From Lachnospiraceae bacterium (GTDB lineage Bacteria; Bacillota; Clostridia; Lachnospirales; Lachnospiraceae), in the NCBI GenBank assembly GCA_015056865.1, contig SVFM01000008.1:1-64000 (forward strand): DNA of 64,000 bases, in the 5' to 3' direction. The stretch's first letter is position 1; each line of letters starts with the position of its first letter. Below the pieces are notes generated by a model that was not told the DNA's origin, ran no database searches, and saw only the letters and a program-made list of their open reading frames with translations. Positions 54,949 to 63,328 of the stretch are shown here, piece after piece. Position numbers and translations under genes: made by a program.

Positions 54949-56637
54949 TTATTTAACAGGCATATTATATCCCTGTCTCATTCCATCTCCTACGTCAAAG
55001 TATACCATGCTGACATAAATATTGCTAAACATCGAACCTTGAGGACGATCTCCGATCAGAAATATAGTACGTCCTGTTTTTTCATCCATTATCTTATCAT
55101 CTTCTATGACATTCCGATTTCTATCAATCGTACCCTGATCATTCATGTAAAATACACATTCAGATTCAATAGGCAAACCATCTTGTCTATTGCTGTTATC
55201 GTAATCATACATAGTCCAGCGAACCTGGTCAGTAAATGCGTATCCCTCCCAACGCCTTGGCTGGTCAATATATTCAACTAATGATACAGATCCTTCATAA
55301 CGTTCAAATTTCTGATAATTATAATAGCTGGTGATTTCTACATTGTTTATGATCTTTCCATCCTCTATATACATCTTAGTAACATAATAGATTTTATAGC
55401 AATCTTCATCACCGTCACTTGTTACTGTAATATCCGCTATTAAAAGCGTTGTCAGATCTCCTTGCGCTTTTCCATCTTTAAAGTATCCAAACGCCAATTC
55501 ATTATTATTAATTCCTATACCATAACCGGTATAATTTTTTTGAAAAATGAGATCCTCTCCATTATAGAAGCAATTAGTTAGTATCTCTTGATCTTCACCA
55601 TAAAATTTACGAAACGGCTCCTCTGTTTGATAAAAACGGATATTTTCAGTATCATTATCTGTCCATTGTTTAAACAAAGATTCCCATTCATCATCTAAAT
55701 CGGACAGCTGTTCATAATGACCAGCTTCGCATATATCAAGGGTTTGATCCAGCAGACTTTGAAAGTTCGAGGATATCTTTTCTCCTTCCGGCTCACTTAG
55801 ATTAACCGCAACACCACCAACCACTACTGCCCCTGCAGTCGTTCCAACTACGACCGTTGTTTTAACTGCCGCTGCTGACTTGGACCATAATGATTTTACT
55901 TTTGCAATAGTATTTTTCACGATCCCTGATATACTTCCATTCGTTGTTGATGTTCCGATTTCTATTGCCAATGTTGTGGCCATTGGCTTTAATACACAAG
56001 CCTGTACTTCTTTTCTGAAAAATAATAACATAAATGGTGCCATGCTGTAGAGTCTTGTCCCTTTCTTTTCATCCAATTCCACTACAGCCGCTTTAATTTT
56101 CGCCTTTGCCCTGTTCAGGTGTGATTTTACTGTGTTGACAGGTATTCCAAGTTCCTCTGCTATTTCATCTTGTTTCTGCTCGTTATAATAGAAACCGATC
56201 ACGCATAATCTCTGAATATCTGTTAAACCGTATATGATTTCCTTAACAAGCCTCTGTTTCTCCCTGTTTTGCAGTACTGTCTCAGGAATAAATTCTTCAT
56301 TGTCTGGAATATTGTCGAAAAAATCACCCGTTTCGTCATCTTTGTTGACGTATAATAATATATCTTTCTGTTTTCTCAGATACGCATAGCATTTACGATT
56401 TGCTATTGCGGCTGTCCAATTCAAAAAACCTTCTTTATTTTTTAATTGAACGATGCTTTTACTTACCTCTAAGTAAGTCTCCTGCAATACATCCATTGCC
56501 ATATCCTCATCTTTTACCACATGGATTACACATGTATGGAGGTATTTATACGAAAGGTTATAAATCTGATTAAAACTTTCTTTTTTACCATTAGAAAATG
56601 ATTCTACTGCATTTTGTAATTCAATATTTGTATCCAC
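54949..56637 (-). CDS. ECF-type sigma factor fused to membrane anchor and outer domain
   Basis: This 562-residue protein starts with sigma-70 region 2 (AMDVLQETYLEVSKSIVQLKNKEGFLNWTAAIANRKCYAYLRKQ) and region 4 (LTDIQRLCVIGFYYNEQKQDEIAEELGIPVNTVKSHLNRAKAKIKAA). After residue 190 a basic linker leads to a membrane segment (TTVVVGTTAGAVVVGGVAV, about residues 266-285) and a roughly 275-residue outer domain that I do not recognise. No separate anti-sigma gene is nearby. The start is a GTG preceded by AAAGGAG. It lies 18 bases after mtnN. Confidence 0.85.
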   Translation of the reverse strand: MDTNIELQNAVESFSNGKKESFNQIYNLSYKYLHTCVIHVVKDEDMAMDVLQETYLEVSKSIVQLKNKEGFLNWTAAIANRKCYAYLRKQKDILLYVNKDDETGDFFDNIPDNEEFIPETVLQNREKQRLVKEIIYGLTDIQRLCVIGFYYNEQKQDEIAEELGIPVNTVKSHLNRAKAKIKAAVVELDEKKGTRLYSMAPFMLLFFRKEVQACVLKPMATTLAIEIGTSTTNGSISGIVKNTIAKVKSLWSKSAAAVKTTVVVGTTAGAVVVGGVAVNLSEPEGEKISSNFQSLLDQTLDICEAGHYEQLSDLDDEWESLFKQWTDNDTENIRFYQTEEPFRKFYGEDQEILTNCFYNGEDLIFQKNYTGYGIGINNNELAFGYFKDGKAQGDLTTLLIADITVTSDGDEDCYKIYYVTKMYIEDGKIINNVEITSYYNYQKFERYEGSVSLVEYIDQPRRWEGYAFTDQVRWTMYDYDNSNRQDGLPIESECVFYMNDQGTIDRNRNVIEDDKIMDEKTGRTIFLIGDRPQGSMFSNIYVSMVYFDVGDGMRQGYNMPVK

Positions 56638-56655
56638 AGTACAGCTCCTTTGTAC

Positions 56656-57354
56656 TTATAGTTTGTCTATCATATATGCTACCAGCCTGGCAGAATGTTT
56701 GGCGGCCTCTCTTTCAAATGTGGGGTAATCCATTTCAGCGCTGTCATCTGCCTTGTCGGAAATGGCCCGGATGATCACAAAAGGAATCTGATTCAAATGA
56801 GCAGCGTGTGCGATGGAAGCGCCTTCCATTTCTGCACAATCGGCCCCAAAATGATCAATGATAAACTGTTTGGATTCTTTGCTGGAGATGAACTGGTCTC
56901 CGCTGGCCACCCTGCCTGTGCGGACATGGATGTCGGGGTTTACCTTCAGGCAGCTTTCCAGAGCGATCTTGGCCATATGGGGATCGGCAGGAAACTCCCG
57001 CAGGCCCATCTGAGGCACTTCGCCCAGCTGATACCCGAAAATGGTCACATCCATATCATGATGAACTGCATCTGTGGAGATAAGGATATCTCCAATATCC
57101 AAATCTGCATTCAATGAACCTGCCACCCCTGTATTGATGATGTGGGTCACTTCAAATTTATCAATCAGGATCTGTGCGCAGAGAGCAGCGTTGACTTTGC
57201 CAATGCCACTTTTTACAATAACGACACTCGTGTCATGTAAAGTCCCCTGGTAGAAATCCATAGAGGCGCAGGAGGTAATCGCTGTTACCGTCATTTCCTG
57301 TTTGAGGGCGTCCACTTCCAGTTCCATGGCGCCGATAATACCAATCTTTTTCAT
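56656..57354 (-). CDS. mtnN: 5'-methylthioadenosine/S-adenosylhomocysteine nucleosidase
   Basis: MtnN (Pfs) cleaves adenine from S-adenosylhomocysteine and methylthioadenosine, removing toxic methylation by-products. The 232-residue protein shows MKKIGIIGAMELEVDALKQEM, VIVKSGIGKVNAA and the catalytic region AEMEGASIAHAAHLNQIPFVIIRAISDKAD. Its product S-ribosylhomocysteine is the LuxS substrate, and luxS lies 20 bases upstream in the same operon. The sigma factor gene follows after 18 bases, so it may be co-transcribed. Confidence 0.96.
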   Translation of the reverse strand: MKKIGIIGAMELEVDALKQEMTVTAITSCASMDFYQGTLHDTSVVIVKSGIGKVNAALCAQILIDKFEVTHIINTGVAGSLNADLDIGDILISTDAVHHDMDVTIFGYQLGEVPQMGLREFPADPHMAKIALESCLKVNPDIHVRTGRVASGDQFISSKESKQFIIDHFGADCAEMEGASIAHAAHLNQIPFVIIRAISDKADDSAEMDYPTFEREAAKHSARLVAYMIDKL

Positions 57355-57374
57355 GAAATAATCTCCTTTTTATT

Positions 57375-57854
57375 TTAGTCCGGGTATACCAGCCTGTCCG
57401 GTGTAATGTGATACAGTACCCGGTTCAGGTAATGGTCTGCCAGATAGTTTGCCATGCCCAGATTCATGTCCAAGTAATTACCGCAGTCTTTGGCGCTGGC
57501 ACCGGGTACCTCTCCCTTGTAATCTCTAATAAATTCGTACATTTGGATCATCAGAGGTACAATATCCTGAGAGGTATAGTCTCCCGCCAGCAGCAGGTAA
57601 AAACCGGTTCGACAGCCCATAGGGCCAAAGTAAATGATTTTATCTCCGTAAGCCGGGTGATTGCGCAGAAAAGTGGCACCCAGATGTTCTATGGTGTGCA
57701 CTTCAGCGGTGTTCATGACCGGCTCTTCATTGGGGCTGGTCATGCGCAGATCAAAGGTAGTGATCATGCTATCACCCACAGGATCCTTGCGGGATACATA
57801 GATGCCGGGCTGTAATTTGATATGGTCGATGGTAAAACTTGTTATTTTCTTCAT
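57375..57854 (-). CDS. luxS: S-ribosylhomocysteine lyase LuxS
   Basis: LuxS converts S-ribosylhomocysteine to homocysteine and the precursor of autoinducer-2. The 159-residue protein has the metal ligands His and Glu-His in EVHTIEHLGA, and Cys in AKDCGNYLDMNL. The catalytic cysteine is in MGCRTGFYLL. It forms the activated methyl cycle pair with mtnN. A promoter with TATAAT (minus strand, 57954-57959) and flanking GGCCAAA/TTTGGCC repeats lies upstream. Confidence 0.96.
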   Translation of the reverse strand: MKKITSFTIDHIKLQPGIYVSRKDPVGDSMITTFDLRMTSPNEEPVMNTAEVHTIEHLGATFLRNHPAYGDKIIYFGPMGCRTGFYLLLAGDYTSQDIVPLMIQMYEFIRDYKGEVPGASAKDCGNYLDMNLGMANYLADHYLNRVLYHITPDRLVYPD

Positions 57855-57930
57855 AATAATAGTACCTCATTTACGGTTATATGTGGTTAGCGAAGCGGTG
57901 GAGCTGAAATAGGCTGAGGAAAAAAGAAAA

Positions 57931-57982
57931 GGCCAAACTGCTTCACAGATCCTATTATAACTTGTTTTTGCGAATTTGGCCA
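57931..57982 (-). promoter_or_regulatory. luxS promoter region with flanking inverted repeat
   Basis: On the minus strand TATAAT (57954-57959) with a weak -35 is flanked by GGCCAAA and TTTGGCC. The repeat could be an operator or an RNA hairpin. Confidence 0.45.
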
Positions 57983-57998
57983 TAATTTTTTTACGTTA

Positions 57999-58027
57999 TT
58001 GCGTAACCGTACATTTTGTGTTACAAT
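57999..58027 (+). promoter_or_regulatory. promoter of Rpn copy 2
   Basis: TTGCGT, a 17-base spacer and TACAAT lie upstream. The predicted start seven bases on is the first base of the inverted repeat at 58034. Confidence 0.7.
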
Positions 58028-58033
58028 TTTCTT

Positions 58034-58047
58034 ATAGAATTCCTCTG
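58034..58047 (+). repeat. left arm of Rpn 5'/3' inverted repeat (copy 2)
   Basis: ATAGAATTCCTCTG can pair perfectly with 59043-59056. TTCCTCTG can alternatively pair with CGGAGGAA, hiding the Shine-Dalgarno sequence, with a five-base loop TGGAA. Confidence 0.85.
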
Positions 58048-58062
58048 TGGAACGGAGGAACT

Positions 58063-58941
58063 ATGAGATACAAAAAAACCTTAAAAGAACTTACCATCAA
58101 GGACAATTTCCTGTTTGGGGCGGTAATGAGCGATGAAGAAAATTGTCGCTGTCTTCTGGAATTGATTCTGGGCACATCTCTTTCACGGGTAAAAGTGAAT
58201 AAAGAAAAGAGCATCGTATATCATCCGGGATATAAAGGGATACGACTGGATGTCTACGCCGGGGACGAGAACAACACCCGTTATAACGTGGAGATGCAGA
58301 CCTTGCAAAAGCCGGCGTTGGGAAAACGGGCCCGCTATTACCACAGCCAGATTGATATGGAACTTTTGCAGGCTGGGGCAGATTATTCCGAATTACCGGA
58401 TACGTATGTGATCTTTATTTGTGACTTTGATCCTTTCGGTGCAGGAAAGTACGTCTACAGTTTCGAGAATAGTTGCCGGGAGGCTAAGGATGTAAAACTG
58501 CGGGAGGGAAGCAAGAGTATCTTCCTAAGTACCCGTGGAACCAATTTTCAGGAGGTATCCCAGCCTATGGTAAAGTTTCTGGACTATGTGGGAGCAAACC
58601 TAAAAAGCAGCACGGAAGATTTTGAAGATGCCTTTGTGGCAAGACTTCAGAGAAGCGTGCAGTCTGTCAAGGAAAGCAGAGAACTGGAGGAACGTTACAT
58701 GTTGTTTGAAGAAATGCTGAGAGATGAAAGAGCAGAAGGAAAAGCGGAAGGAAGAGCTAAAGGAAAAGCAGAAGCGGTTCTGGACATTCTGTTAGATATC
58801 CTGCAGGAGCTTGGTCCGGTATCTGCAGATCTGAAGGAAAAGATCTTGGCGCAGTCAGATGCGGAGATTCTTAGAAGCTGGGTCAAGGTAGCAATACGTG
58901 CACAGTCTGTGGAGCAATTCGAAAAAGATATCATGTCTTAA
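58063..58941 (+). CDS. Rpn family recombination-promoting nuclease (copy 2)
   Basis: This 292-residue Rpn/PDDEXK-family protein is a close paralogue of the copy at 50.3 kb. It has LDVYAGDENNTRYNVEMQ with the candidate catalytic Asp and Glu-x-Gln, and YVIFICDFDPFGAGKYVYSFENSCREAKD. The difference near the C-terminus is an extra charged segment (GKAEGRAKGKAEAVLDILLDILQEL). The ATG at 58063 has GGAGGA five bases upstream, which can be hidden in a leader hairpin. The duplicated unit includes promoter, leader, gene and 3' region. Confidence 0.9.
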   Translation: MRYKKTLKELTIKDNFLFGAVMSDEENCRCLLELILGTSLSRVKVNKEKSIVYHPGYKGIRLDVYAGDENNTRYNVEMQTLQKPALGKRARYYHSQIDMELLQAGADYSELPDTYVIFICDFDPFGAGKYVYSFENSCREAKDVKLREGSKSIFLSTRGTNFQEVSQPMVKFLDYVGANLKSSTEDFEDAFVARLQRSVQSVKESRELEERYMLFEEMLRDERAEGKAEGRAKGKAEAVLDILLDILQELGPVSADLKEKILAQSDAEILRSWVKVAIRAQSVEQFEKDIMS

Positions 58942-59042
58942 TATTAAGTAAAGATTCGGATGTTTCCTGCGGGGTGTGCAAGACCTTGCAGGGGCGTCAT
59001 CTTATTATTCATGCCTGTTCAGGCAATCAATTATCAAAAAAG

Positions 59043-59056
59043 CAGAGGAATTCTAT
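59043..59056 (+). repeat. right arm of Rpn 5'/3' inverted repeat (copy 2)
   Basis: CAGAGGAATTCTAT matches the copy 1 arm exactly. Upstream in the 3' region a GATG...CATC stem (from 58966) and GCCTGTTCAGGC are conserved between the two loci. Confidence 0.85.
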
Positions 59057-59167
59057 TATTGTATCTCGGGAGCGGCCGACGAAAATTGTTTTCTTATATC
59101 AAAAAACATATATGCATAGTGTATATTTGTATTGGAAACGCTATAACAGTTGATTTATAATTTAAGT

Positions 59168-59206
59168 AACCATGGTGGAAGCTACAATAAATAGCTCCGT
59201 GGTTTT
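59168..59206 (+). terminator. terminator of Rpn copy 2 transcript
   Basis: AACCATGG and inner GGAAGCTA pair with TAGCTCC and GTGGTT. It is positioned like the copy 1 terminator, before the ceramidase-like array. Confidence 0.55.
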
Positions 59207-59249
59207 GGCTTAATATCATAATTTGCAAGATGAGAAAAGAGGTAAGGCT

Positions 59250-60593
59250 ATGGTAAAGTGTGGATTTTATGAAGCCGACATTACAGGCCCTTTGGGATGT
59301 AACATGATTGGATACAACAAAAAAAGGGTGTCTGACGGTGTGCTGGAAAAGCTGTATGCAAAAGCATTTGCAGTGGATGTGGATGGCGTTTGCGGTATTG
59401 TGATCTCCATCGATGCGGAGTTTACACCCCAGAGTGTACATGACGTGGCGGTAGAAAGAATTACTGCGGCCACAGGGATTCCCTCAGATCGGATTTTGAT
59501 CAATGCAACCCATACGCATACAGGAGGCCCCTTGGGTGTTGGTGGCGGTGTATTCTACACTCCGGATCCGGAGTACAATGATATTTTGTGTCGGATCGTG
59601 GGAGACAGTGGTATTTTGGCTTATCAGCGTATGCAGCCCGCAGGAGCAAAAGTGGCAAGAAAAGATGTGTACGGCATATCCTTTATCCGTAATTACAAGA
59701 TGAAGGATGGCCGAATCTGGATGAATCCGGGCTGGCAGAATCCGGATGTAGTAGAGCCCTTCGGAGAGTTGGATCCGGAGCTTGCAGTCATGTTTATCTG
59801 CGATGAGCAGGATCGTCCCATGGGTGCGCTGGTAAACTATGCCTTGCATCATGACTGTGTTTCCAACAGGTACCATTGTACCAAATACTGTAGTGATTAT
59901 TCCGGTATCATGTCTAAGGAATTGAAAAAGACCTATGGACAGGATTTTGTTACGGTAATGATCAATGGCTGCTGCGGCAATATCAATCATTTTGATATCA
60001 GCAGAACCTTTGATGACTTTTTCGCTGATCCGCCCTACATCCGTATTGGACAGCGTCTGGCAGACGAGGTGCGTAGCCTTTATGAGGAGGCGAAACCTCT
60101 GGCAATCACTGCGGTGGATGGTAAAAAGGAGATTGTAGAGATTGAGAGAAGACAGGTGCCTGATGAGGAAGTGCAGATTTACAAAGATTTGATTAAAAAG
60201 TATCCTACCACAGAAGGTTTGCAGCACAGCTTCCTCGATCCCAATGGGGATGGATGGAGACGTAAACGAGCAGAGGCCATATTGAATTTTGTGCAAAGAC
60301 CCGATAAGTTACCCGTGGTAGCACAGGCTCTGCGGATTGGCGATTGCATGATGTATGCCGTAAGTGGCGAGGTATATTCAGAATTTGGACTTTATATGAA
60401 GAGGAACTCTCCTTGTGACTTCAATATGGTAGCTGAGATGGCTAACGGAGGCGAGTCCTGTTACATACCCACTCCTCAAGCTTTTGGAACAGAACTTTAT
60501 GAAGCCCAGATTCCCACCTCCAAACTGATCCCTCAGGGCGGATACATTATGGCAGACCATGCGTTAGAAATGGCAAGGGAACTGGTGAAATAA
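59250..60593 (+). CDS. neutral-ceramidase-like metallo-amidase, tandem copy 1
   Basis: This 447-residue protein resembles the neutral/alkaline ceramidase N-terminal domain family, zinc amidases acting on N-acyl substrates. It has DITGPLGCNMIGY, NATHTHTGGPLG (candidate zinc His near residue 92), VNYALHHDC (His near 200) and CCGNINHF. SGEVYSEFG (candidate zinc Glu) and MANGGESCYIPTPQAF (candidate Tyr) complete the set. It lacks a signal peptide, so it is probably cytoplasmic. The ATG at 59250 follows AGAGGTAAGG; the track start at 59223 is not conserved in the sister copies. The substrate is unknown. Confidence 0.8.
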   Translation: MVKCGFYEADITGPLGCNMIGYNKKRVSDGVLEKLYAKAFAVDVDGVCGIVISIDAEFTPQSVHDVAVERITAATGIPSDRILINATHTHTGGPLGVGGGVFYTPDPEYNDILCRIVGDSGILAYQRMQPAGAKVARKDVYGISFIRNYKMKDGRIWMNPGWQNPDVVEPFGELDPELAVMFICDEQDRPMGALVNYALHHDCVSNRYHCTKYCSDYSGIMSKELKKTYGQDFVTVMINGCCGNINHFDISRTFDDFFADPPYIRIGQRLADEVRSLYEEAKPLAITAVDGKKEIVEIERRQVPDEEVQIYKDLIKKYPTTEGLQHSFLDPNGDGWRRKRAEAILNFVQRPDKLPVVAQALRIGDCMMYAVSGEVYSEFGLYMKRNSPCDFNMVAEMANGGESCYIPTPQAFGTELYEAQIPTSKLIPQGGYIMADHALEMARELVK

Positions 60594-60608
60594 GAAAGGG
60601 CAGACATC

Positions 60609-61952
60609 ATGGTAAAATGTGGATTTTATGAAGCAGATATTACGCCCCCTTTGGGATGTAATATGAGTGGCTATTTCAAGAGAAGAATTTCGACCGGGGT
60701 GCTGGAAAAACTCTATGCAAAAGCATTTGCAGTAGAAGCAGATGGGATTTGCGACATTGTGATCTCCATTGATTCGGAATTGGTACCCAAATCCATACAT
60801 GATGTAGCAGTGGAAAGAATTGCCCAGGCTACAGGGATTCCTTCCGACAGGGTACTGATCAATGCAACCCATTCCCATACAGGTGGAGCATTGGGTGATA
60901 AAGAAGACATGGTTTATACTCCGGATCCCATTTATAATAATGTTTTGGGTAGAATCGTGGGCGATTGCGGCATTCTGGCCTATCAGCGTCTGCAGCCGGC
61001 AGGGATTAAAGTGGCTAAGAAGGACGTGCACGGGATTTCTTTTATCCGCAATTATGTGATGAATAACGGCCAGGTGTTTATGAATCCCGGCTGGCAGAAT
61101 CCGGAGGTGAAGGAGCCTTTCGGAGAGTTGGATCCGGAGCTTGCAGTCATGTTTATCTGCGATGAGCAGGATCGTCCCATGGGAGCACTGGTAAATTACG
61201 CGCTGCATCATGACTGTGTTTCCAACTGGGAACATTGCACCAAGTATTGCAGTGACTATTCCGGCATCATGTCCAAGGAATTGAAAAAGACCTACGGACA
61301 GGATTTCGTCACAGTAATGGTCAATGGCTGTTGCGGTAACATCAATCACTTTGATATCAGCAGAACCTTTGATGACTTTTTTGCAGATCCGCCTTACATC
61401 CGCATCGGGCGGCGTCTGGCAGATGAAGTGCGTAGTCTTTATGAGGAGGCAAAGCCTCTGGCAATTACTGCAGTGGATGGAAAGAAAGAGATTGTAGAGA
61501 TCGAGAGAAGGCAGGTTCCCGAGGAAGAAGTTCAGATTTACAAAGATTTGATGATAAAGTATCCCACTACAGAAGGTCTGCAGTACAGTTTCCTTGATCC
61601 CAACGGGGACGGCTGGAGGCGCAAGCGTGCGGAATGGATATTGGAATTCGTGGAGGAGCCGGAGAAGTTGCCCATGGTGGTGCAAGCTTTGAAGATCGGT
61701 GATTGTATGATATATGCAGTGAGCGGCGAGGTTTATTCGGAATTTGGTCTTTATATGAAGAAGAATTCGCCTTGCGCCTTTAATATGGTTGCAGAGCTGG
61801 CCAACGGTGGTGATCCCTGTTACGTACCTACACCGCAGGCGTTTGGAACAGATCTTTACGAAGCCCAGATTCCTTCTTCCAAACTGATCCCTCAGGGCGG
61901 ATATATTATGGCAGACCATGCGTTAGAAATGGCAAGGGAACTGGTGAAATAA
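60609..61952 (+). CDS. neutral-ceramidase-like metallo-amidase, tandem copy 2
   Basis: The 447-residue protein is a paralogue of copy 1 and starts 15 bases after it. All candidate metal ligands are kept: THSHTGGALG, LHHDC, SGEVYSEFG and CYVPTPQAF. Several DNA blocks, such as the one around codons 170-190 and the last 65 bases, are nearly identical to copy 1, which suggests recent gene conversion. The four genes run in one direction with short gaps and are likely co-transcribed. Confidence 0.8.
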   Translation: MVKCGFYEADITPPLGCNMSGYFKRRISTGVLEKLYAKAFAVEADGICDIVISIDSELVPKSIHDVAVERIAQATGIPSDRVLINATHSHTGGALGDKEDMVYTPDPIYNNVLGRIVGDCGILAYQRLQPAGIKVAKKDVHGISFIRNYVMNNGQVFMNPGWQNPEVKEPFGELDPELAVMFICDEQDRPMGALVNYALHHDCVSNWEHCTKYCSDYSGIMSKELKKTYGQDFVTVMVNGCCGNINHFDISRTFDDFFADPPYIRIGRRLADEVRSLYEEAKPLAITAVDGKKEIVEIERRQVPEEEVQIYKDLMIKYPTTEGLQYSFLDPNGDGWRRKRAEWILEFVEEPEKLPMVVQALKIGDCMIYAVSGEVYSEFGLYMKKNSPCAFNMVAELANGGDPCYVPTPQAFGTDLYEAQIPSSKLIPQGGYIMADHALEMARELVK

Positions 61953-61968
61953 AAAAGAGGAATACAGT

Positions 61969-63312
61969 ATGGTAAAATGTGGATTTTATGAAGCAGATAT
62001 TACTCCCCCTTTGGGATGTAATATGATTGGTTATTTCAAGAGAAGAATTTCAGACGGCGTGTTGGAAAAACTTTATGCAAAAGCATTTGCTGTGGATGTA
62101 GACGGAGTTTGTGGCATTGTGATTTCTATTGACGCTGAACAGGTGCCTCAGAGTGTGCATGATGTAGCTGTGGAAAGAATTACTGCGGCAACAGGAATTC
62201 CCTCCGACCGGATTTTGATCAATCCAACTCACACCCATACCGGAGGCCCTTTGGGTGATCACGGAAATGTGTATTATACGCCGGACCCCTATTACAATGA
62301 TATTTTGTGCAGGATCGTGGGAGACTGTGGCATTCTGGCTTATCAGCGTCTGCAACCTGCAGATGCCAAGGTGGCCAAGAAAGATGTGTACGGTATTTCC
62401 TTTATCCGCAATTATGTCATGAAAGACGGCAGAGTATTTACGAATCCTGGCTGGCAGAACTCGGAGATCAAGGAGCCCTTCGGGGAGTTGGATCCAGAGT
62501 TGGCGGTAATGTTTATTTGTGATGAGCAGGATCGTCCCATGGGTGCGCTGGTGAATTATGCGCTGCATCATGATTGTGTTTCCGACAGTAAGCACTGCAC
62601 CAAGTACTGTAGCGACTATTCAGGTATCATGTCCAAGGAGTTGAAAAAGACTTACGGACAGGATTTTGTTACAATAATGGTCAATGGATGTTGCGGTAAT
62701 ATCAACCATTTTGATGTGAGCAAAAGTTTTGCAGACTTTTTTGCAGATCCCCCCTATATTCGCATCGGAAAACGGTTGGCGGATGAGGTGCGTAGCCTTT
62801 ATGATGAGGCAAAGCCTCTGGCAATTTCCGTGGTGGATGGCAAAAAGGATATCATAGAAATAGAAAGAAGACAGGTTTCTCCGGAGGAAGTGCAGGAATA
62901 TAAAGACTTAATTAAGAAATATCCTTCTATGGAGGGGCTGTATTACAGTGTTCATGATCCCCACGGAGAGGGCTGGAAACGTAAGCGTGCAGATAATGTA
63001 TTAAAGTTTGTGGAGAAGCCGGATAAGCTGCCTATGGCAGTGCAGGCGTTGCGAATCGGGGATTGTATGCTGTATGCGGTAAGCGGCCAGTTGTATTCCG
63101 AGTTCGGCCTTCATATGAAGAAGAATTCTCCTTCTGCCTTTAATATGGTTGCAATGATGGCCAACGGCGGTGACCCCAATTACATACCTACACTTCAGGC
63201 ATTTGAAATGGACCTTTATGAGGTACAGGTTCCTACCTCCAGCCTGATTCCTCAAGCTGGATATATGATAGCAGATCATGCGTTGGAGTTGGCTAAGGAA
63301 CTGGTAAAATAA
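61969..63312 (+). CDS. neutral-ceramidase-like protein, tandem copy 3 with altered ligand
   Basis: The 447-residue paralogue follows copy 2 by 16 bases. It keeps THTHTGGPLG, LHHDC and YIPTLQAF. The SGE segment of the other copies is SGQLYSEFG, so the candidate zinc-binding glutamate is a glutamine. If that position is catalytic, this copy could have reduced activity or act as a partner. Codon choice and length match its neighbours, so it is not obviously a pseudogene. Confidence 0.78.
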   Translation: MVKCGFYEADITPPLGCNMIGYFKRRISDGVLEKLYAKAFAVDVDGVCGIVISIDAEQVPQSVHDVAVERITAATGIPSDRILINPTHTHTGGPLGDHGNVYYTPDPYYNDILCRIVGDCGILAYQRLQPADAKVAKKDVYGISFIRNYVMKDGRVFTNPGWQNSEIKEPFGELDPELAVMFICDEQDRPMGALVNYALHHDCVSDSKHCTKYCSDYSGIMSKELKKTYGQDFVTIMVNGCCGNINHFDVSKSFADFFADPPYIRIGKRLADEVRSLYDEAKPLAISVVDGKKDIIEIERRQVSPEEVQEYKDLIKKYPSMEGLYYSVHDPHGEGWKRKRADNVLKFVEKPDKLPMAVQALRIGDCMLYAVSGQLYSEFGLHMKKNSPSAFNMVAMMANGGDPNYIPTLQAFEMDLYEVQVPTSSLIPQAGYMIADHALELAKELVK

Positions 63313-63328
63313 GAAAGGTAATAAAATC

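Noticed and set aside
60564-61919. Long minus-strand ORF of 451 residues
   Set aside because: It mirrors ceramidase-like copy 2; similar mirror ORFs occur against the other copies because of codon usage.
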